In this document: positions 1-8,644 of the stretch, piece by piece
Layout of the letters: every line of letters starts with the position of its first letter
How positions within the stretch are numbered: position 1 is the stretch's first letter
From: JBAZMA01 sp041649995
GTDB lineage: Bacteria > Omnitrophota > Gorgyraeia > Velamenicoccales > Velamenicoccaceae
Reading direction: 5' to 3'
DNA: 64,000 nucleotides
Assembly: GCA_041649995.1 (NCBI GenBank)
Contig: JBAZMA010000005.1
Coordinates: forward strand, 1-64,000
The notes under the pieces: generated by a model
Told to the model about the DNA's origin: nothing
Database searches by the model: none
The model's input: only the letters and a program-made list of their open reading frames with translations
Translations under genes and position numbers: made by a program

Positions 1-192
1 CGAACTTTTTGATGCTTGATCATTCCCTCATAACCGCCAGAGGCGATTCGGGAATGCTCTTCGCAAAGTTCAGAGCACATTTTTCCAGAGGTTGATGGCT
101 CCGAACTTTTTGATGCTTGATCATTCCCTCATAACCGCCAGAGGCGATTCGGGAATGCTCTTCGCAAAGTTCAGAGCACATTTTTCCAGAGG
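1..192. repeat. Tandem direct repeat, two 91-bp copies with period 101
   Basis: Positions 1-91 and 102-192 are identical, separated by a 10-base linker (92-101). Copy 1 begins at the window edge, so the array may extend leftward. Each copy holds nested inverted repeats: GAACTTT (2-8) with AAAGTTC (65-71), CATTCCC (21-27) with GGGAATG (50-56), and CGCC (35-38) with GGCG (42-45). An alternative stem pairs TGCTCT (55-60) with AGAGCA (72-77). The array abuts the 3' end of the tRNA-Val gene. The unit is too long, and the linker too short, for CRISPR. Function unknown; it could be a structured-RNA or REP-like element. Confidence 0.85.
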
Positions 193-201
193 AAAAATGT
201 G
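177..201 (-). terminator. Hairpin at the 3' end of the tRNA transcript
   Basis: A perfect 11-bp inverted repeat (CACATTTTTCC / GGAAAAATGTG, loop AGA) sits exactly at the 3' end of tRNA-Val on the minus strand. It overlaps the discriminator base. It may terminate the tRNA transcript or mark a processing site. No clean T-run follows, so terminator function is inferred. Confidence 0.4.
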
Positions 202-273
202 GGCGCAGAAGGACTTGAACCTTCGACCTCTGCCATGTGAGGGCAGCACTCTAACCAGCTGAGCTATGCGCCC
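200..273 (-). tRNA. tRNA-Val (anticodon CAC)
   Basis: The reverse complement folds as a cloverleaf. The acceptor stem is GGGCGCA/TGCGCCC, the D arm carries GCTCAGCTGGTTAGAGT, and the anticodon stem CTGCC/GGCAG closes a 7-nt loop CTCACAT with anticodon CAC. The T arm contains GGTTCAAGTCC. The discriminator is A (200) and the CCA end is not encoded. It lies 74 nt downstream of tRNA-Ile on the same strand, so co-transcription is likely. Confidence 0.93.
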
Positions 274-347
274 GAAATTTGTGAAACAGATGATATGAGA
301 AATGATTCGCTTAAAAAGGGCGTTCTTCGTCTCATGGATCGTTATCA

Positions 348-421
348 TGGGCCCAGGAGGACTCGAACCTCCGACCAAGTGATTATGAGTCACCTGCTCT
401 AACCGACTGAGCTATGGGCCC
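348..421 (-). tRNA. tRNA-Ile2 (anticodon CAT, lysidine type) or elongator tRNA-Met
   Basis: Cloverleaf with acceptor GGGCCCA/TGGGCCC, anticodon loop CTCATAA (anticodon CAT) and T arm GGTTCGAGTCC. The discriminator is A and there is no encoded CCA. The variable region (CTTGGTCG) and C4-C5 in the acceptor stem resemble bacterial tRNA-Ile2, whose CAT anticodon is modified to lysidine by TilS. Elongator tRNA-Met usually lacks these C-G pairs. Isotype is therefore Ile2 by preference, but sequence alone does not settle it. Confidence 0.88.
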
Positions 422-576
422 CAGATCTCTCTGTCTTCAAAGAGAAAAAATCGAGTCCTGTTCGTGTCCTTTCCATGGATCCAAGAACCTTGGCCCTGCA
501 GCATCGGCCACGGCTGAGAAGTCTTTGATTCACCGTTTAGCCAAAGGCAGGGAAAATAACATAAATCCAGACAAAT

Positions 577-605
577 ATTATATATACAGCTTGTAAATAA
601 ATCAA
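577..605 (-). promoter_or_regulatory. Sigma70-type promoter for the tRNA operon
   Basis: On the minus strand a -35 TTGATT (600-605) is separated by 17 bp from a perfect -10 TATAAT (577-582). Transcription would start near 570, about 150 nt upstream of the mature tRNA-Ile 5' end. A processed leader is therefore expected. Confidence 0.6.
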
Positions 606-716
606 CTTTTTTATTGTCTAAAGGATCGTGAAGGGGTCGGGCGGGCATATTTCGAAATGAGTCAGGCGCGGCAGGGCATCTCTTGACTATGGATCCGGTC
701 CTATCCCCTCTCCCTA

Positions 717-768
717 TAAAAAGATACGGCAATCCCCTCGTTTGATACAGAGAAGCGAGATTGCCGTA
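717..768 (-). terminator. Rho-independent terminator after the PilZ gene
   Basis: Minus-strand hairpin with 10-bp arms TACGGCAATC (759-768) and GATTGCCGTA (725-734), followed directly by TCTTTTTAT. It lies 38 nt after the stop codon of the MshEN-PilZ gene and ends that transcript. Confidence 0.8.
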
Positions 769-806
769 AACTAGAAGTCAGGATTGTCTTTCGAAAAAGA
801 GAATAG

Positions 807-1694
807 TCAGGACTTGAGGTTGCGTCTTAAGAACTGGGCCATCATTTCCTGGTTTTTTAAGGGCATAAAACTGAAGAAGGCCCCTGTTTCATAGAGGGAC
901 TTGTTGCCGTTGCTCCAGCTGGCTTCTACCAGGTGAGAAGGGTCGGAGCGGATGATCTCCACAACGCCGGTAACATATCGGTAGTTGTCTAAATGGATAT
1001 TGATGGCCAGCTCAGATCCCGGAGGCATGGGTACGGGTGTTTCAAAAAGGACGCCGCTCATGCTGATGTTTTTGATCTCGGTTTTAACAAAATTGGGATA
1101 GACATAGTACTCCGCGTCAAGCTTGATAGGGACCCTCTTGTAGCGGCGGCGGTTCAGTCCGGCGTAAAGGCCGTTGCTGATCTCGCGTTCCATGAGATTG
1201 TCGCGCAGGACCACGTCATCCCTGAATTTATCGAGTTCGAATTCTTTAAACATCGCGCCGTAGTATTTCTGGATCCCCTGGCTGATTTCGGCGCGCGTGC
1301 TGACCAGCACGACGATCTCGCAGCGGCTGATCTGGCGGATCAGTTCGATGACCCCTTTGTTCAGAGGGTCAGCCATGGCGGTGGTCAGGAGTTTGTCGTG
1401 TTTTTCTATGGGGAGAACGCAGAAATCGCAGGCGCATTCAAAGGGAATGCTGGCCAGGGCATCATCCGTAATTGTATAGGCGGACAGGGGGATATAAGAA
1501 TAGCCGAATTCACAGGTTAAATGCGTTGTGATATCGGCATCAGTAACGTAACCCAATTCGATCAACCGCTGACTTAAGTAGCCCCCCTTGACCTTTTGCT
1601 GCTCAAAGGCCTCTTTCAACTGTTCGGTTGTCAACAGTTGTTTTTCCAGCAATGAGGCGCCTAATTCCATGTCTGCGGTGATTTTTGGAAACAT
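807..1694 (-). CDS. MshEN (type II secretion GspE/PilB N-terminal) + PilZ domain protein
   Basis: 295 aa. Residues about 1-145 match the MshEN/GspE N-terminal fold found at the front of pilus and secretion ATPases (LGELGYVT-type repeats, here LIELGYVTDADI). Residues about 180-290 form a PilZ domain with the RRRYKR arginine motif and NISMSG, the two c-di-GMP contact motifs. No ATPase domain follows, so this is a stand-alone effector. MshEN and PilZ domains are each known to bind c-di-GMP in other proteins, so the protein may hold two sites. It may adjust pili, secretion or motility. Start supported by AGGAG upstream. It appears monocistronic and is followed by a strong terminator. The diguanylate cyclase at 8645-9862 is a plausible source of its ligand. 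The partner is unknown. Confidence 0.85.
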   Translation of the reverse strand: MFPKITADMELGASLLEKQLLTTEQLKEAFEQQKVKGGYLSQRLIELGYVTDADITTHLTCEFGYSYIPLSAYTITDDALASIPFECACDFCVLPIEKHDKLLTTAMADPLNKGVIELIRQISRCEIVVLVSTRAEISQGIQKYYGAMFKEFELDKFRDDVVLRDNLMEREISNGLYAGLNRRRYKRVPIKLDAEYYVYPNFVKTEIKNISMSGVLFETPVPMPPGSELAINIHLDNYRYVTGVVEIIRSDPSHLVEASWSNGNKSLYETGAFFSFMPLKNQEMMAQFLRRNLKS

Positions 1695-1770
1695 AATTTT
1701 CTGTCTCCTGATTCAACTGACAAAACGATACTTCCCCCCCTTTTGAAGAAGCTTAAATTCGTCCATTTAA

Positions 1771-1799
1771 AGTATAACACGAAGGTGGGATAATTAAAA
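1771..1799 (-). promoter_or_regulatory. Possible promoter of the PilZ gene
   Basis: A good -10, TATACT, occurs on the minus strand at 1771-1776 in an AT-rich spacer upstream of the PilZ gene. The matching -35 (around TTTTAA, 17-bp spacing) is weak. The AT-rich stretch 1800-1864 could act as an UP element. Confidence 0.35.
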
Positions 1800-1864
1800 G
1801 TAAATACAAACGTTTAACAAATGATAGATTTATAAATAACTATTTTTCAATATGTTATAAACTT

Positions 1865-2761
1865 TTAAAATTGCAGAAATAGGTTTAACAGCAGGGAAAT
1901 GATGAGCAGGGAGTTGAAATACAGGGCTATTTTTGAGGCAATCGCGTCAGCGGCGAGGGGTATTTTTTCGTTGATCTTGTGTGAGATTTTTTTAGCTAAA
2001 GGCAGTGAAATGAGCGTTAACAGGGCTGTCGGTCTGACCAGGCCGGTAAAAACATAAAGGATAATGATGAGATAAGGCAGAAAAGTCAGGCAGAGGAAAA
2101 GGTTTTTTCCGGCAGAAATGGAAATGGAAGTTGCCAGAGTGCGTATTCCTTTGGCTGAATCAAATCCCCTGTCCCGGAGATTGTTGGCAAACAGGACAAG
2201 GGCCACCAAAAGGCCCGTGGGAATAGACAAAAACAGAACGTTCCATGATAAGTGGCGCGTTTGAACAGCATATCCCCCTTCCATAAGCAGCGGGCCGAAA
2301 GCCAGAAAAACAGCCATTTCCCCCAAGGCTGTGTATTTGAGGTTTTTCTGGGGATGGGCCGTGTAAAAAAAATTCAACGCGACCGCGGCCAAGAGGATCG
2401 GCCAGATCCAGACACAGCGTTTGAAGGCCAGGCAGGAGCCGGTGATGAGCGCAAGGGCCAGAAGGCCGATGGAAAGTTTCAGGAGTGTTTGCGGCCGGAT
2501 AAGCCCCTGGAAGATTCCGTGAGGCCTGTAGAGAACAGTGGGCGACTGCGGCGTATCGATGCCGTGCTTGAAGTCAAAATAATCGTTAAAGGCATTGGCT
2601 GAGGCATGGAATGCGCAGGCGCCGAACAAAGATGCCCCGTAGAGGCCGATGGAAACGGTCGTGTGCTCAAGGGCGGCAGCGGTGCCCAGCGTGACGGCTG
2701 TCAGGCTTATGGGAAAAGACCATCCGCGCGTTATTAGAAAAAGCTGTTGCAGGGCCTTCAT
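1865..2761 (-). CDS. UbiA-family prenyltransferase (MenA-like)
   Basis: 298 aa, polytopic membrane protein of the UbiA superfamily, which transfers a polyprenyl chain to an aromatic or other acceptor. Both Asp-rich Mg-diphosphate motifs are present: NDYFDFKHGID at about residues 58-68 and DRGFDSAKGIRTLA at about 195-208. The latter resembles MenA (1,4-dihydroxy-2-naphthoate polyprenyltransferase) more than UbiA. No other menaquinone genes are in the window, so the acceptor remains unproven. It is the last gene of the cvpA-to-ubiA operon and starts 12 nt after the small membrane-protein gene. Confidence 0.82.
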   Translation of the reverse strand: MKALQQLFLITRGWSFPISLTAVTLGTAAALEHTTVSIGLYGASLFGACAFHASANAFNDYFDFKHGIDTPQSPTVLYRPHGIFQGLIRPQTLLKLSIGLLALALITGSCLAFKRCVWIWPILLAAVALNFFYTAHPQKNLKYTALGEMAVFLAFGPLLMEGGYAVQTRHLSWNVLFLSIPTGLLVALVLFANNLRDRGFDSAKGIRTLATSISISAGKNLFLCLTFLPYLIIILYVFTGLVRPTALLTLISLPLAKKISHKINEKIPLAADAIASKIALYFNSLLIISLLLNLFLQF

Positions 2762-2773
2762 GATGACCTTCGA

Positions 2774-2992
2774 TTATTTTTTTTCTGAGCCGGGGTTTCG
2801 CAGAATCTTCGGCGGCGGGCTCCAGGGGTCTATTTTCTGGGAAAGATAATCTTCGTTGAGGATCTTGGCCCGCAGGACTTCCTCAAAATATTCTTTGCTG
2901 TTAAACTGGCTGCTCAATTCGACGATCAGCAGCCAAACGCCGCCGATAACGAGGAGTTCGCTTAAGAATAGCCATGGATAGGAAGAGCTCAT
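2774..2992 (-). CDS. Small single-pass membrane protein, unknown function
   Basis: 72 aa. One hydrophobic segment (about residues 8-25, LFLSELLVIGGVWLLIVEL) is followed by a charged tail ending in a Pro/Lys-rich region. I do not recognise a family. It is supported as a real gene by the ATGA overlap with the nitroreductase stop codon and by its place between two operon genes on the same strand. It is probably an inner-membrane peptide. Confidence 0.6.
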   Translation of the reverse strand: MSSSYPWLFLSELLVIGGVWLLIVELSSQFNSKEYFEEVLRAKILNEDYLSQKIDPWSPPPKILRNPGSEKK

Positions 2993-3510
2993 GGGAGTTT
3001 GGGTTGAAGGACGAGCTGTCTGAGAGGTTTGCGGCAGCTTTTTGCCCTGGCCTTGGCGGCGCGGTTTGGCCTGCCCAGGGCGATAACAGCCAAAAGTTCA
3101 AGATCCGAGTCCAGCCTCAGAAAGGCGCAGACTTCCTTTTTTTTATTGAGGATCTCTCCGAGCCAGCAGCTGCCAAGATTCAGCGAGGACGCCTCCAGAA
3201 GCATGTTCTGGGCGCAGGCGCCGGAGGCCATAAGGTCTTTGTCCCTGTTGTAGGAATCCCCCGCGTCCATCAGGATCAGGATGACGGAGGCGGCTTTTCG
3301 GATGACCGAAGCGTACGCTGTAAAGCGCGACAGGGTCAGCTTTGATTCTTTATCGGAAAGGACAAGGAATCTCCAGGGTTGGTTATTCAACCCCGAAGGA
3401 GCCCAGCGGCCGGCTTCCAGGATGCGCGTAATATCGTCTTTTTTTAAAGGCGCGGGGTCAAAAGACCGCACAGACCGCCTATTTTTGATCACCCTTAACA
3501 GGTCCGTCAT
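2989..3510 (-). CDS. Nitroreductase-family FMN oxidoreductase
   Basis: 173 aa. Shows the nitroreductase fold: N-terminal NRRSVRSFD that binds the FMN phosphate, then APSGLNNQPWRFLVL, and a C-terminal LAVIALGRP strand. Such enzymes use NAD(P)H to reduce nitro groups, quinones or other acceptors; the short form here cannot be assigned a substrate. It follows rpoD by 33 nt and overlaps the small membrane protein by 4 bp. Its position next to a quinone-type prenyltransferase fits a redox role but does not prove one. Confidence 0.85.
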   Translation of the reverse strand: MTDLLRVIKNRRSVRSFDPAPLKKDDITRILEAGRWAPSGLNNQPWRFLVLSDKESKLTLSRFTAYASVIRKAASVILILMDAGDSYNRDKDLMASGACAQNMLLEASSLNLGSCWLGEILNKKKEVCAFLRLDSDLELLAVIALGRPNRAAKARAKSCRKPLRQLVLQPKLP

Positions 3511-3543
3511 GGGGGCCTTCTTGCCTTCTGAAACGATCCGTTA

Positions 3544-5097
<1,554 letters not shown>

Positions 5098-5112
5098 GGA
5101 TCAGACTCCTTT

Positions 5113-6942
5113 TCAGCCGCCATCCTGCGGTCGCTTTGCCGCGCAGGACGCGGTTTCATTGGACCTTTGTTTGATCAAATCATTGAATTCCATGAGGAGC
5201 CCCTGGAGGTCTTCTCCTGAATTCTGGGCCTGCTGGATCTGCTTTTGCAGTTCCTGGCAGCGATGCTGGATTTTGTCGCGTTTGAGCCGCCGGACACAGT
5301 CCTCGATAAGTTTTTCCTTATTGGGGCAGTTATGGATGTCCAGAGAAGCTAGTTCGGAAATGATGTTGATGGCCTCTTCATCGCCAAGGTAATGCATCAA
5401 AAGATGCGGTTTGCAGATCTTTCCCTTTTCAAAGAAATCGTAGATAAAGGCCACGATCTTTCGCAATTTTTCTTCCACAAAATCCGAAGGCTGGACCATT
5501 TCCCGGAGCCGGTCGATCAGATGGATTTCTTCGAGCATCAGCTTAACGAGCATCCGTTCGGTGATCGGAACTTCCGTCAGGCGCAGGTGCTCGATAGCCG
5601 AACTGTTTTGGGCCTCAGGAAGGCTGCTCCCTTTTTTCAGGGATTCGCCGGCTGTCTTGAGATCTTCCATCAGCGCGCGCTCATCGACCTGGAGGGCTTC
5701 GGCGGTCTTTTTGACGTATTCGGCCCTGGTCGTGGCTTGAAGGAAATGGTCGATCGTCGGCAGGATTTCCCGGACGATCCGGGATTTTCCCGTCGTGCTA
5801 CGGCTGTCGTATTTGGCCAGCAGTCTGCCGAGCCGGTATTCAAAGACCGGCGAGGCCTCTTCGACCATCCGGACAAAAGCATCACGTCCGTGTTTGCGCG
5901 CGAATGAATCAGGGTCGTCTCCTTTGGGGAGTTCGGCGACGCGCACATCGACATCTTGGCCGATCAAAAGTTCCAGCGCCCTCATGGTCGCGAGCTCTCC
6001 GGCTAAATCCGCGTCGTAAAGCATGACCACGCGTTTTGTGTAGCGTTTGATCAGCCGGATCTGGTCTTCGGTCAGGGCCGTGCCCAGGGAAGCGACAATG
6101 TTTTTGACGCCCGTTTCAAAAGGCACAATCATGTCCAGGTATCCTTCGACGACAATGGCCTGGTCTTCCTGCCGGATAAAGTCCCTGGATAATTCAAACC
6201 CGAAGAGATTTTTGCCTTTTGTGTAGACAGGGGTTTCCGGAGAATTGATGTATTTGGGCGTGGCGTCATCCAGGACCCGGCCTCCGAAGGCGATCGTCCG
6301 GCCCTTGGAATCCGTGATCGGGAACATGATCCGGTTGCGGAAGCGGTCGTAGAGCCCTCCCTTGTCTTTGGCCACGGCCAGCCCGGATTTCTCAAGGAGC
6401 GAAAGCGGAATATTCTGTTTTTTTAAATGGCTCAGCAGGCCTTCCCATTCGTCGGGCGCGAACCCCAGCTTAAATTTCCGGGCGGTCTCCCTGGAGATGC
6501 CCCGGGACAGCAGGTAATTTCTGACTTTCTGCGCGCGCGGACTTGTGATGAGAAGATCGTGATAATAAGCGGCCGCTTTTTCGTAAACCGCCAGAAGCTG
6601 TTTTTTGAGATCGTCCTGGCGTTTTTGCCCGGGCGCGCCCTCAGGCTCAGGCAGCGGGATCCCGCACCTCTGCGCCACGGTTTCCAGGGCCTCCCGGAAC
6701 CCCACCTTCTCATACTGCATGACAAAGGTGATGGCGTTGCCGCCCTGGCCGCAGCCGAAGCAATGAAAAATCTGTTTTTCCATGCTGACCATGAAGGACG
6801 CGGTCTTTTCGGCATGGAAAGGGCAGTTGGCCTTAAAGTTCCTCCCCGCTCTTTTCAGAGGGATATAGGAAGAAATGAGTTCAGCGATATTGCAGCGTTC
6901 CAGCACATCGCTGATCACGCTTTCAGCGTAGAGTCCCGGCAT
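5113..6942 (-). CDS. dnaG: DNA primase DnaG
   Basis: 609 aa, the usual length. The N-terminal CHC2 zinc finger is intact (C40, H43, C61, C64: CPFH ... CFGC). The central catalytic core has a TOPRIM domain with VVEGYLDM and YDADLAG acidic motifs. The C-terminal part is the DnaB-interacting region. It makes RNA primers at the replication fork. The ATG overlaps the stop of the nif3-like gene (TAATG), so translation is coupled. The order nif3-like, dnaG, rpoD echoes the macromolecular-synthesis operon of other bacteria. Confidence 0.97.
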   Translation of the reverse strand: MPGLYAESVISDVLERCNIAELISSYIPLKRAGRNFKANCPFHAEKTASFMVSMEKQIFHCFGCGQGGNAITFVMQYEKVGFREALETVAQRCGIPLPEPEGAPGQKRQDDLKKQLLAVYEKAAAYYHDLLITSPRAQKVRNYLLSRGISRETARKFKLGFAPDEWEGLLSHLKKQNIPLSLLEKSGLAVAKDKGGLYDRFRNRIMFPITDSKGRTIAFGGRVLDDATPKYINSPETPVYTKGKNLFGFELSRDFIRQEDQAIVVEGYLDMIVPFETGVKNIVASLGTALTEDQIRLIKRYTKRVVMLYDADLAGELATMRALELLIGQDVDVRVAELPKGDDPDSFARKHGRDAFVRMVEEASPVFEYRLGRLLAKYDSRSTTGKSRIVREILPTIDHFLQATTRAEYVKKTAEALQVDERALMEDLKTAGESLKKGSSLPEAQNSSAIEHLRLTEVPITERMLVKLMLEEIHLIDRLREMVQPSDFVEEKLRKIVAFIYDFFEKGKICKPHLLMHYLGDEEAINIISELASLDIHNCPNKEKLIEDCVRRLKRDKIQHRCQELQKQIQQAQNSGEDLQGLLMEFNDLIKQRSNETASCAAKRPQDGG

Positions 6943-7901
6943 TATCTTTTGACTCTCGTGAATCCCGAACAGGCGCGGATGGTGACCGACGCGTCGCGTT
7001 CGATTTTGTCCAGGAGCAGGTTCATCCCGAGTGAATCCGAAGAGATGTGGCCCGCGATGATGACATTGATGTTCTTTCCCTGCAGTTTTTTGAAAAGTTC
7101 CTCGCTGGCATGCATGCCGATGATCGTTCCGACGCCGGCGGAGACCAGGGCATCGACGATGTCCTTGGGTCCTTCCGTCCCTCCTGTCATATCGACGAAG
7201 ATCTTTCCGACCCTGTTTTGCGGCCGGCCGAACAGAAGTGTCGGGGGCGTGTTCCCTCTCGCGGATTCCCGGTATTCTTCTATCCCCAGGAGGATGTCCA
7301 TGATCTCCTTGACGGTCCCGGGTTTTTTTCGTTCCAAAAGGCCTTGCAGATAAGACACGGCGTGATTATCCGCCGGACTGTGCGCGCACATGAAGGGGAT
7401 ATCGAGCAGCCGGGCCGCGCTGGAGGCGCGGTGATGATTGGCCCCGTGGATTCTCCGGCTGATCTCTTTTTGCCTGTCGGCGACCAGACCTTCGGCTACA
7501 TTGACGGGCACGCCCAGGGTGTGATAAATATCGGCCTGCATATCCATGACCTCCGAAAGCCCGGCGAACGCGCAGCCCTGCGGATGATGGCTCAGGGCGA
7601 GGTCGATCTTCTGCTTTTTCGGGGAATCATTCAGGCGCTCGATCAACAGCAGTTCGGAGGTGTCGATATCAATGCCGGCCATAAGGGTCTTGATGTCCTT
7701 TTCAGGTCTGCCATGCAGAAGACGGCTGTCGTCATAAGGGTTCCAAAGCCTGTCTTTGTCAAAATATGTCTTTTCTCCCGCGGAAGCGGCCTCGTAGAGT
7801 TCTTTCGTTTTTTTCAGGTCACAACGGACAGCGTCGGGACCCCTCGGGTCGGCGTCTATGCCGCAAGAGATAATGAGTTCGTATAATTTTTTGAGTTTCA
7901 T
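6942..7901 (-). CDS. NIF3-family (DUF34) metal-binding protein
   Basis: 319 aa. NIF3 hallmarks: LALSHHPQGCAF (the metal-binding His pair) near residue 105, and the C-terminal GHISSDSLGMNLLLDKIE. An extended N-terminal part (about residues 1-80) precedes the first NIF3 half. The family binds a dinuclear metal centre; proposed activities (GTP cyclohydrolase IB-like or others) are not settled, so no reaction is assigned. It lies between the cvpA-like gene and dnaG; neighbours of this type (YqfO) are common beside sigma-factor/primase genes. Confidence 0.82.
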   Translation of the reverse strand: MKLKKLYELIISCGIDADPRGPDAVRCDLKKTKELYEAASAGEKTYFDKDRLWNPYDDSRLLHGRPEKDIKTLMAGIDIDTSELLLIERLNDSPKKQKIDLALSHHPQGCAFAGLSEVMDMQADIYHTLGVPVNVAEGLVADRQKEISRRIHGANHHRASSAARLLDIPFMCAHSPADNHAVSYLQGLLERKKPGTVKEIMDILLGIEEYRESARGNTPPTLLFGRPQNRVGKIFVDMTGGTEGPKDIVDALVSAGVGTIIGMHASEELFKKLQGKNINVIIAGHISSDSLGMNLLLDKIERDASVTIRACSGFTRVKR

Positions 7902-7928
7902 CTTCCTTGGACTCCTTTTCTCCTAAGA

Positions 7929-8492
7929 TCAGCGTTCGAGGGCTTTGAACGGTTCGGGATTGAGATGGCCGGGGACAAACTTGGAAATCAGGCCTTCATA
8001 GCTGGCCTTATAAACGGCGGGCGCCATGGAGATGAGCTTGTGTCCGAACAGCGATGATTTCGCGCTGACTTCCAGATATTGGACCGTTGAAATCGTCATG
8101 ATAAAAAGAGCGATGCTGGCCATCCAGAGGCCCCGGATGAAACCGATTCCCAGGCCTGCCCATTTGTCCAGCGTGTTTTTGGCTTCGACCTTCAGCAGGA
8201 GGAAAAACGATTCCCTGACGATCCTGACCAGAATAGTGATTACGGCCGTCAGGGCCGCGAAAACGAAGACATCGCCCGCATCCAGCGGCAAAGCGGGCAA
8301 TTTTTGATTCAACATGTCGGAAAGAGGGGTCGTGTAGACGTGGAGGGCCGTTACGGTGACGATCCAGAGGCTGAAAATCTTGAAAAGCTCGACTCCGGTG
8401 CCGGTTTTAATGCCGATATAACAGGTTCGCAGGACCAGACCGATGATCAGGAAGTCGACCCAGTTTATCCCCACGAAATATTTTGTCAGCAT
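7929..8492 (-). CDS. CvpA-family membrane protein
   Basis: 187 aa with four predicted transmembrane segments and the CvpA pattern INWVDFLIIGLVLRTCYIGIKTG at its start and GIGFIRGLW near residue 125. CvpA proteins are implicated in colicin V production and in envelope stress or biofilm behaviour; the molecular role is unknown. This is the first gene of the cvpA-nif3-dnaG-rpoD operon. A near-consensus promoter lies 60 nt upstream. No Shine-Dalgarno sequence is visible before the ATG. Confidence 0.85.
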   Translation of the reverse strand: MLTKYFVGINWVDFLIIGLVLRTCYIGIKTGTGVELFKIFSLWIVTVTALHVYTTPLSDMLNQKLPALPLDAGDVFVFAALTAVITILVRIVRESFFLLLKVEAKNTLDKWAGLGIGFIRGLWMASIALFIMTISTVQYLEVSAKSSLFGHKLISMAPAVYKASYEGLISKFVPGHLNPEPFKALER

Positions 8493-8552
8493 AAATTATT
8501 GAACGGCAGGATATAAGAATAAATCCACAAGACCTTTTTAAAAATTTTTGAA

Positions 8553-8581
8553 AGTATAACATAGGAAGCCCCCGGTGTCAA
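8553..8581 (-). promoter_or_regulatory. Sigma70 promoter of the cvpA-dnaG-rpoD operon
   Basis: Perfect -35 TTGACA (8576-8581), 17-bp spacer, -10 TATACT (8553-8558) on the minus strand. Predicted start near 8546, leader about 54 nt to the cvpA-like ATG at 8492. It lies back to back with the promoter of the GGDEF gene. Because rpoD is in this operon, the sigma factor is probably transcribed from its own class of promoter. Confidence 0.85.
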
Positions 8582-8608
8582 GGTCAGCGGGCCTCAAGGG
8601 GAGGATGA

Positions 8609-8637
8609 TTGACTTCCTGGCCTGTTTGTGTTACAGT
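8609..8637 (+). promoter_or_regulatory. Sigma70 promoter of the GGDEF gene, predicted leaderless
   Basis: -35 TTGACT (8609-8614), 17-bp spacer, -10 TACAGT (8632-8637). Only 7 nt separate the -10 from the ATG at 8645. Transcription would then begin at or next to the start codon. No Shine-Dalgarno sequence precedes this ATG, consistent with a leaderless mRNA. Confidence 0.65.
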
Positions 8638-8644
8638 TTCGCTT

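Larger units (their letters stand above)
422..806. other. Gene-free spacer between tRNAs and the PilZ gene
   Basis: No convincing coding sequence was found here. The spacer holds the probable tRNA promoter (577-605) and the terminator of the upstream PilZ gene (717-768). The rest, 422-576 and 606-716, shows no recognisable signal apart from the roughly 150-nt leader that would precede tRNA-Ile. Confidence 0.6.

Noticed and set aside
1..192. CRISPR array at the window start
   Set aside because: Only two 91-bp units with a 10-bp linker. Repeat too long and spacer too short for CRISPR, and no cas gene is nearby.
412..732. 106-codon open frame on the minus strand covering the tRNA upstream region
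   Set aside because: It overlaps the tRNA-Ile gene, has no Shine-Dalgarno sequence, shows a low-complexity composition and matches nothing recognisable. Treated as the tRNA leader, not a gene.
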